Positions 56,706 to 64,000 of a stretch of 64,000 nt of DNA are shown piece after piece. The stretch covers positions 1-64,000 of the forward strand of contig QKWP01000126.1 of the NCBI GenBank assembly GCA_003550325.1, given 5' to 3'. How positions within the stretch are numbered: position 1 is the first letter of the stretch; each line of letters begins with the position of its first letter. The DNA comes from Gigaspora rosea. Lineage: Eukaryota; Glomeromycota; Glomeromycetes; Diversisporales; Gigasporaceae. A model generated the notes under the pieces. That model was given only the letters and a program-made list of their open reading frames with translations, searched no databases and had not been told where the DNA came from. Made by a program: the position numbers and the translations under genes.

Positions 56706-59245
56706 ATGTCAAAAAGAGCGTTGAAACAACAGCAAAAGGAAAGAGCAAATTTAGCTCGATCCGTACGGTTGGCAAATGCCGACTTCAGTATCAGCCCCAC
56801 CATAACCAAAAGAACCAGCACCACTGGAACCAGCACCACCAGAACCAGCACCACCAGAACCAGCACTACCAGAACCAGCACTACCAGAACCAGCACCACC
56901 AGAGCAAGCACTACCAGAGCAAGCACCACCAGAGCAAGCAAGGCCATTGACCTTGTCTCAAGTGACGAATCAGAAACTGATAGCTTAGTTAGTTCTGATT
57001 ATGACACCCAAGAGGATGATTATTTTCAAGACGATGATGACGACAATGGAGTAAATTTAGTTATTAAACAACTTCTTGCTGCATCGGCTGCCAGTTTTAA
57101 AAAAAGAAGCCGTCCAGCTGTTTATGTTGGAAATTCAAAACGAACAAAGCAGCAAAAAAATAAAACATTGAGAGAAGCTGCAGTAGGATCTTTATCAATT
57201 TTACAGTTTTTTTCTTCCACTTCTTATGAAAATGAACAGGGCAAGGATGATAATGAGGATGATAACGAGGATAATAACGAGGATGATAATGAGGGCATGA
57301 CTGAGAAAGAAAAAAAAATTGCTAATGCAATTGAGTTTGTAAACAAAGTAATTCGTGAAGAAAAACTCTCAGAAGCTGAGAAAGCCCGTTATACAGCAAC
57401 TTTATATTTTCTTCGGTTGTTATTCAATGGTAAAAAAAAAATCGAAGCTTCAGAGGCGGTTGCTGAGGTAATTGGAGGTGGACCATGGTTCGCAAAGTGT
57501 GTTAGGAAATGGGCGAATATTTGTATGAAAGGTATGTTCTTATTTTTTATTTATTATTGAACAATTTTTTTTTTAATTTTTAATTTTATTTTTTTTTTAT
57601 TATTAAATTAATTACTGTTTTTACATAATTACAGGAGAACTAATTCAGCACTGTCGTGGCAAGTTCCCTTCAAAAAGCTTGCTTAACGATGAATTAGTCT
57701 CACTCAAGTTGGCTGCTTACCTGCATTCCCAGAAGTTCCAAATAAATCCAATAATGGTTAAAAACTATGTTGAGCAACAAATTATCCCACAATTGGGTAT
57801 CGAATCAGTACAACAGATCTCTCTTCGAACGGCCCGCCGATGGTTACATAAACTTGGTTTCCACTATAAACGTTATTCGAAAGGTGTTTACATTGATGGT
57901 CACAAACGACCAGATGTGGTTGCCTATCGCCAAGTCTTTCTTCAGAAAGTTAGTGAATATGAACAGCTTATGTCCAAATGGTACGATGAAGATTGTAAAA
58001 TTAGAACTTACCCGCTGTTAGCTGATGGAGAAAAGGAACATATTTGGGTAACCCATGACGAATCCACCTTCCACGTTAATGATGGACCACGTGCAATGTG
58101 GGGCCCGGAAAAGGAGCAACCATTAAGGAAGAAAGGAATGGGTCTTGGTATACATGTTAGCGATTTTTTAACGGAAACGATCGGACCACTTAGGGATGAT
58201 CTTGAAGAGGCACGTGCAATGATGGTATTAGGGTCGCGTCATGATGGGTATTGGGATGCAAAAAAGCTTATTATTCAAGTTAGACGGGCAATAGATATTT
58301 TTGAAAGAACACATCCAGGATGTGTAGGTAGGATAGAAAATAGATTAAATAAAAAATTTTATTTAATAAAAGTAATTTAAAAACATTTTATTTAATAAAA
58401 GTAATTTAAAAACATTTTATAAATGTTTATATCTTATTTTTGTCTACAGGTCTTTTTGCTTTCGACAATGCCACCGCTCATACGGCTTTTGCTGAGAATG
58501 CCCTTTTGTCTTCAAAAATGAACCTTTTTCCAGGTGGATCAGTTCCGAAAATGCGGGATACTGTATGGAATGGGAACCGTCAATCAATGGTAATTGAAGA
58601 AGATTACATCATTTATGATAATAAGACAAAGTCGAATATCAATTTACGTGGTCAGCCAAAAGGGCTCAAGTGGGTTCTGGATGAAAGAGGACTATGGCAA
58701 GAAGGAATGATCTTAGAATGTGCTTCATGCAAAAAGGAGCCAAACCCTAATATTACCAATTGTTGTGCACGCCGTCTGATGGCTAATCAACCCGATTTTC
58801 TTGCACAATGCGGTCAAGTTCAGCAGGAAATCGAATCTCGTGGTCATAAAGTAACCCTTTTTTATTTATTTATTTTATTTATTTGCTAATTTATTTTTTT
58901 TTTTTTTTTTTTGGCTATCTTATTCCTTATTTAAAAATTTTTTAGGTCATATTTTATCCCAAGTTCCACCCCGAATTTAACCATATCGAAATGTATTGGG
59001 GGGCTGCCAAAAAGTATACACGGGACAATTGCAAATATTCTTTTCCAATGCTTAGACAAACGATTATTGAGGCTTTTAATTCTATTTCACTTGAACAAAT
59101 CCGTTCATTTGCTAGATTGTCGTTTAGATGGATGGATGCTTATCGACATGGCTTGACGGGAAAAGCTGCTGAATATGCAGTGAGAAGACATAAGAAGCAT
59201 CGAACAATTAATGAAGACATCATGAACCACGTTGATGCAATTTAA
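56706..59245 (+). CDS. Tc1/IS630-like DDE transposase, four exons
   Basis: Exons 56706-57531, 57635-58327, 58450-58850 and 58946-59245 join at GT-AG sites in matching phase to 739 residues without a break. The N-terminus is basic, with a Thr/Ser/Arg repeat from a 15-bp minisatellite (residues about 38-78) and an acidic run near 185-198. A winged-helix-like DNA-binding part follows (SLRTARRWLHKLGFHYKRYS). The DDE core shows Asp417 in VTHDESTFH, Asp512 in AFDNATAH and Glu655 in FNHIEMYWG. Between Asp512 and Glu655 lies an insertion of about 110 residues with CASC and NCCARR, possibly zinc-binding. In most Tc1 enzymes this gap is about 34. ATG at 56706 is preferred; an overlapping frame from 56594 gives an HQNQH repeat and is a shadow. 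Expression is unknown. Confidence 0.9.
56808..56942 (+). repeat. 15-bp coding minisatellite in transposase exon 1
   Basis: About nine copies of AGAACCAGCACCACC with small changes (ACTACC, GAGCAAGCA), coding repeated TRTST/TRAST. Length is a multiple of three, so frame is kept. Confidence 0.9.
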
Positions 59246-59378
59246 ATTAGAGAGCGAAAAAGCATTTTTTTGTTTTTTTTTGCTTAGAATAGCCTTATGT
59301 AATAAGACTGAAATTCGTTAATAAACCTGGCTTATTAATACTGCACGAAATTTATTAAGAAACTTGAAACTTGCATAA

Positions 59379-59446
59379 ATGAGTGCCGCAAAGAAAAAAC
59401 CTGCAAATTTTATAAAATTTGCAGGTTTTTTCTTTGCGGCACTCAT
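59379..59446. repeat. Perfect 68-bp palindrome
   Basis: Arms of 34 bases from ATGAGTGCCGCAAAGAAAAA to the centre near 59412 pair without mismatch. It begins 134 bases after the transposase stop, inside the transposon's 3' part. Confidence 0.95.
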
Positions 59447-59699
59447 GCAAATTAAATTATAAGTCGAATAAAGAATGAAAGAAAATCGAGTAAAAATCAA
59501 TTGCGAATATTTAAAGTGCTTTATAAAGATGAAACACGCGATTGGAAATATTGGTTAGATGCGAATATAATTTTAACAAATATCGTGAAATAATCGAAAT
59601 AAATTTGGGTAAATTTTACCCGATTTATTAAAAGCAGGTTAATTACGTACACATGTAATTTTTAATAATAAACTAGCTAAATTAGTAAATTTGACGCAC

Positions 59700-59890
59700 C
59701 TTATAATTATAAATTGGATGCCTTATGCCGTCCTTATTTAAATTTGGCGCACCTTATAATTTAAATTGGATGTCTTATGCTGTCCTTATTTAAATTTGGC
59801 GCCTTTAATAAAAAGTGGATGTTTTATATTGTCCTTATTCTAAATTTGGCGCTTAAAAAAATAGTGGATATCTTATGCTGTCCGGAACTG
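59700..59890 (+). repeat. Tandem copies of the transposon end
   Basis: Four units of about 50 bp carry GGATGCCTTATGCCGTCC (59716), GGATGTCTTATGCTGTCC (59768), GGATGTTTTATATTGTCC (59817) and GGATATCTTATGCTGTCC (59866, the true end), separated by AAATTTGGCGC text. Confidence 0.85.
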
Positions 59891-60004
59891 TAGCACATTT
59901 TCAATTTCTATATAAATCTTATTGTACTATGAAATCATATGATAAATGATCTATGTACCCCCTACCCTTAAAATCAATTTATATTAGAATTAGGGTTGGA
60001 TTAT

Positions 60005-60200
60005 AGATAGAGAGAGAACCTCAAGCAATGCAAGTAGAGATTATATTGTTGCATTATCCATTTTTTTGCAACTCTGATTAGTCAAAATAAGGTCAACCAA
60101 TCAGTATTGAGATTTTGGATAAAATTTGTAAAAATTTATATTAGAGCCAGTATAATCTCTATTAGTATTATTTGGGGTTCTGTAGAGAGAATAGTTTATA
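60005..60200. mobile_element. Short MITE with GAGAACCTC ends
   Basis: Left AGAGAACCTCAAGC with GTAGAGATTATA, right TATAATCTCTATTAG with TTGGGGTTCT. About 190 bp; flanked by GATAGAGAG and GTAGAGAG-like text. Confidence 0.5.
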
Positions 60201-60856
60201 TATAGCAAAATCATATTCTTGGCACTTTTAGCAAACCAAGACCAATTCAGATAGCTGTTGTTTGTATATTTGTGTTTTTGTCTTTGTTGTTGTCTCACTT
60301 TGCTTTATTTGGATGAATCCAGATTATATATTAAATAATCTCATAATGTAGACAAAATATAAACAATAAAATTAAATATTTATAAGATTTTGGTTATATG
60401 ATAAAAAGTAATAGAACATTTTTTTGTCATCTATGTGCTGCTATGAGCACATAGTGTGATATTAACTCTAATAAAAAAATTTTCTGTTACTTTTCATTGT
60501 ACAGACTAGATAGCAAAAACTATCAATTTTTTTAGAGTACCAAATTTAAGATACATAACTCAAACTGTGATTGGTTAATATATGAATATAACACAAATTG
60601 TAGTTTTTTTTTTCATTTGACAATCTTGCTCCATTTTATTAGATAATACTGTATTATATAAACATACTACAAAGTTATCTAAAATTTTAAATAGGCCAAT
60701 ACCCGGCTTGCTCAGCTAGTGCCCAAGTATGATTGTTGCACTAGTGTTCATCAACCGAAGGCCCACCTATGCAATTGATCATGCGTGAGACCTTAGGCTA
60801 TAACAAGGTACCCAGTTACCTTTACACAAATTGTAGTTGGTTAATTATAATCAATT
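60201..60856. other. Spacer with a GC-richer block
   Basis: 60,690-60,830 (CCCGGCTTGCTCAGCTAGTG, CCGAAGGCCCACCTATGC, GGTACCCAGTTACC) stands out from AT-rich surroundings and may be a diverged minus-strand SINE piece. No boxes or tail were confirmed. Confidence 0.3.
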
Positions 60857-61211
60857 ATTATAAAACGCACCTATGGTGTTTTACTACCATAGGTAAATTA
60901 GATTTACAAATCTGTGTAACAAAAACAAAAAATAAACTTTTATAAAACAAAAAATAAATTTTTATTACCTTAGGGTTAGGGTGAGACCTGGGATGGGGCA
61001 GGGGGCATAGTTTATACCAAAATTTTGCAAGGAATTTTTTTTATAGAGCCCCAAAGGTGGTTTCATAAGCAAACTTTAGAGATATGAATGTTTTTTTAAA
61101 AAATAAACAAAAAAACCGAAATTTTATGTTATACCTGATCTTAAATTTTGATTGGCTATTCTAATGGTTTTGTGTAACATGGTGTAAAACACCATAGGTG
61201 CGTTTTAGTAA
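60857..61211. mobile_element. TTACACCTGATC MITE family, copy C
   Basis: Best-kept copy. Ends TAAAACGCACCTATGGTGTT and AACACCATAGGTGCGTTTTA. Interior has CTTAGGGTTAGGGTGAGACC, GGGATGGGGCAGGGGGCATA and AATTTTGATTGGCTATTC. Confidence 0.8.
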
Positions 61212-61360
61212 AACTCATTATAATTTATTGTATATTGTACTATATTTAGTAAATTTTAAAAATAAATATTAACTAATCAAATTGTATGCATATAATTAGC
61301 ATCAATCTGATTGGTCAATTGTCTGTGTCAAATTTCTCTTTACAATAAAAGTTGCTTAAC

Positions 61361-64000
61361 TTTTTTTTTTAAACTCCTTATGAAGATGCTCTTTGGCATA
61401 CTTTATTCAATTTCACTTTATTAGTACATTTACATTACATATCATATGCTACCCTAAAAGGGACCTTACTGCACTACTAGGTTCTCTAACAACAATTTTT
61501 ATGCTTTACTAATCCCTTTATTTCTGTACCCTAGCACCTTTATCTTCTTTTTGATTTTGTTTCTGATAATGTATAGTAGGATCAGTTCTAGTATAAATCT
61601 TTCTCCTTATCTATTATGTATAAAGCAGCACTATATTTTGTATAGCATGCTAATATGTAGCTACAAAGCGATAATTTCCTGGGTCCCTCAAGTTGGTAGC
61701 CATCCAAATTTCTTCTATCTTCTCCAAAAGGGTTTCTCTAGAACTTTTAGGAACTTGTAAGTAATTTTCATATTTTTCAGGTAATTTTACATTTAACTCT
61801 AAAATGTTCTAATATTTGTCTTTCTTATTGCACATGATGCAAATTTCTCTAACTTGTATGAAGTACTTAGTTCTGAAGCCCAGAGCAGGGCTCTATGTTA
61901 AAACTGCTACAATATGTTCTTTCTTTTATTCAAGGTCCACTATAACTCTTGCCATCTCTAATGTTCTATGTTATTCTCATCTCTACTATTATTTTTTTGC
62001 ATGTTACTAGCCTTCTTGATTTTTCATAGAAGAATTCAATAGCTTTCTTTACCATACATTCTTTCTCTGTTTTATTAATTATACTTACATTTTTCCTACT
62101 CCAGGGCCCTTGTTCTAATCCTTTTATTATATTGCCCTTTGCTCTTTTTCATGCCTTTAGGTACCTTTTCTACTTTTTTAGCTATGTGCTAGTTCTGACT
62201 GAATCAAAGTTTAGTGCTATCTTATCTGTGATCCTTTTCTTGTTTTGCAACTTTGTTTTGATTAACTTACATTCTACTCTTGTTCAATAATTCTCACTAG
62301 TTCATAATTTTAGCCAAACTTGATAAAGCCTTGCATCTAGTAAGTTCTTCAGTACTTTGGCCTTTAGTCCACTGTGTTGCAATGCTCTTTAAAATGTCTC
62401 AACTTTTGGAAACAATTTTGACTTATTTTTTATTCACTGTGCTAGCAGATCATTAATCTTTGCATATTGTTTATAATTAAAGTGCATCAAATATGCCATG
62501 AACCATATCCTTGATATAATTAGTGATTTTGCAATTAATATTTTACTCCTAAAAGGTAGGTTTCATTCTCTTATTTCTTTTATTATTTCTTTAATTCTTT
62601 TTATATTTTTAGGCCAATAGCCACTTTCAAGATGACTCTTGATATTGAGATTGTATTCCAAAATTGTAATGCTTCATCTTCTCTTAGAATTTTATAGCTA
62701 CAAATCTTTTCTACTTCATACTGCTTTGTGTTTTTAGTAAGTAGAATTAGAACTGACTTAGATTTATTAATTTTGGCATTCAATACTACCTCATATCCTT
62801 TTATAACCTTGTTTAATGTACTTTCTGCTATGTGAAGCCAGGACCCTGAAAAATACATAGATAGTCAGATTAATTATAGAGTTACTAAAAAAAAGATCTG
62901 CAGAAAAAACTTCAAAAATAAGCAATAAATTACTTTAAATAAAAAAGATTTGTATAAAAAACCTCAAAAATAAGCAAACTCATACCTGATCTATCTATGT
63001 ATATTTTGGGTTCTGTGAAGCCACACTTATTGTTAATTTATCTATATATGTGATAGCTTTAAATCTTAGCTTCTGTGCTAGTATGCTCATTAATTTTTTA
63101 ACCAGTATTATTGAAAAAGGTTCAAATACTGTACATATAGTAGAGAGGGAATTGGGTCTTCCTATTACATTTTTCTACTTATTCTAAAAGATTTAGAGAG
63201 CATTTTTGTGTCTATTATATATGCTTATTGTTTCTAAAAAAGCCTTTAGACTATTTTACTAAACCTATAGTCAAAGTTCATAGCTTTTATATTGTTCTTT
63301 AACATAATTTAGAATTTCTTTGGAATCTGTTATTTCTGGTATACTCAGAATTCTAATCTTACATATTGAATGTCTAACCTTATATCTTGTAAAAAGTACT
63401 TAGTTGACTTTTTCTCTTTTTCTATCCACCACACACCTGATCTGATTTGCTATTTATTGGCCAGGTTAACAAGTTTATTTTGCAGCTTTCTTTTATATAA
63501 GTCCACTATTATCTCCAGGTCTGGGTTTTCTCCTTCTACTGCAATTTGGCTTTCTATATTCCGATCTTCTTATTCAGCCTATTAATTATTTTTTCAAAAG
63601 CCCTTGAAGAGACCCAACATCTTATTAGTAACATAATCTAGCATTTAATTTGATCCTACTCTTGGACTAACATAGTTTTACTTATCACTTTGAGTATTTT
63701 TTCATGTAACCTCTCATTTTTAAAATCTTTATATTCAGCTTCCAATATGCTGACTATATCACAAACTTTGTAAATTTTATCTTAGTTTCTACAAGGAGGT
63801 AGCCTGAGGTTCTTAACCTCATTACTGCCTTTTTGTAATTCTGTGCAAATTGTTTGCCTATAAAAATGTAGTCTAGCCTTGTAGCTATTTTTTGCCAGCT
63901 TTTGTTGTTTGAAAAAAGGTAAAAAAAGCTTCTGTAAAGAAACTATGCCTGTATCTACCATGTTTCTTATAAGGTCTTTAAGTTTGTTTTCATAAAGTTA
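61361..64000 (-). pseudogene. Decayed LINE with reverse transcriptase, poly(A) end
   Basis: Minus-strand non-LTR retrotransposon running off the right edge. In coding order: RLDYIFIGKQFAQNYKKAVM near 63,870 (end of the endonuclease), then about 63,170-63,014 IGRPNSLSTICTVFEPFSII and ITYIDKLTISVAS, the reverse transcriptase with its catalytic YADD changed to YIDK. A MITE (62840-63014) follows. Then AESTLNKVIKGYEVVLNAKI (62,600-62,840) and ILIAKSLIISRIWFMAYLMH near 62,500, the region after the polymerase core. The element ends in ten A (a T-run at 61361-61370). Many stops and shifts; transitions towards A/T are frequent. Confidence 0.85.
62840..63014. mobile_element. 175-bp MITE, AGGACCC family, copy 2
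   Basis: Ends AGGACCCTGAAAAATACATA and TATGTATATTTTGGGTTCT, flanked by GTGAAGCC at 62832-62839 and 63015-63022. Same family as 15156-15331. It interrupts the LINE reverse transcriptase just after the catalytic box. Confidence 0.88.

Larger units (their letters stand above)
56346..59890 (+). mobile_element. Tc1/mariner/IS630-type transposon, 3,545 bp, apparently whole
   Basis: Perfect inverted ends CAGTTCCGGACAGCATAAGA at 56346 and its complement ending at 59890, extending to GATATCC. TA follows on the right; the left neighbour reads GT. One open four-exon transposase gene lies between. The right end carries tandem partial copies of the end sequence. Confidence 0.88.
55913..59975. mobile_element. 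AAGGGTAG-family MITE interrupted by a Tc1-like transposon
   Basis: Outer ends AAGGGTAGGGGGTATGTAGA and the complement-like TCTATGTACCCCCTACCCTT. Without the insert at 56346-59890 it would be about 520 bp and collinear with the MITE at 33250-34425. Confidence 0.8.

Noticed and set aside
56594-56950. 118-codon frame with HQNQH repeats
   Set aside because: Out-of-frame reading of the 15-bp minisatellite in the transposase exon; the transposase frame continues with catalytic motifs.

Overview
The window looks like nuclear DNA of an arbuscular mycorrhizal (Glomeromycotina) fungus, most likely Rhizophagus. This is inferred from very AT-rich DNA, short GT-AG introns, a tandem Sel1-repeat gene beside a kinase with the HCDLH catalytic loop common in that clade, a kelch gene with a C-terminal membrane anchor, and many decayed transposons. 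No bacterial operon, tRNA, rRNA or CRISPR array was found.

Layout. 0.2-2.3 kb: decayed LINE on the minus strand (RNA-binding ORF1 and endonuclease). 2.2-9.5 kb: a 3,661-bp block given twice with one N between the copies, very probably two overlapping contig ends. 9.2-16.3 kb: foldback and terminal-inverted-repeat (TIR) elements, one carrying a SINE. 16.7-21.2 kb: a complete-looking 4.5-kb hAT transposon with a three-exon, 738-residue transposase, sitting in one unit of a tandem duplication. 22.9-24.4 kb: MULE transposase pseudogene, then a tRNA-type SINE. 25.6-31.5 kb: tandem arrays, one with a higher-order duplication of about 1.15 kb. 31.9-35.6 kb: SINE, mariner-type MITE nested in another MITE, and a long foldback with a telomere-like core. 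36.1-37.9 kb: the one intact host gene, a five-exon kelch membrane protein. 39.4-43.8 kb: TIR elements and minisatellites. 44.7-48.1 kb: Sel1-repeat gene and kinase gene, both disrupted. 48.5-49.6 kb: relic of a repeat-coded coiled-coil protein. 50.7-54.5 kb: MITEs and a ~100-bp satellite. 55.9-60.0 kb: a 3.5-kb Tc1/mariner/IS630-type transposon with an open four-exon, 739-residue transposase, inserted in a MITE. 61.4-64.0 kb: decayed LINE ending in poly(A), split by a MITE.

The region is best read as a transposon-rich compartment. Two autonomous-looking DNA transposons (hAT and Tc1-like) could supply transposase to related short elements. The host genes in it (kelch, Sel1, kinase) belong to expanded lineage families, and two of the three are decaying. 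Intron and exon limits were derived by hand from splice motifs and frame continuity. Homology statements come from recognised motifs, with no database search.
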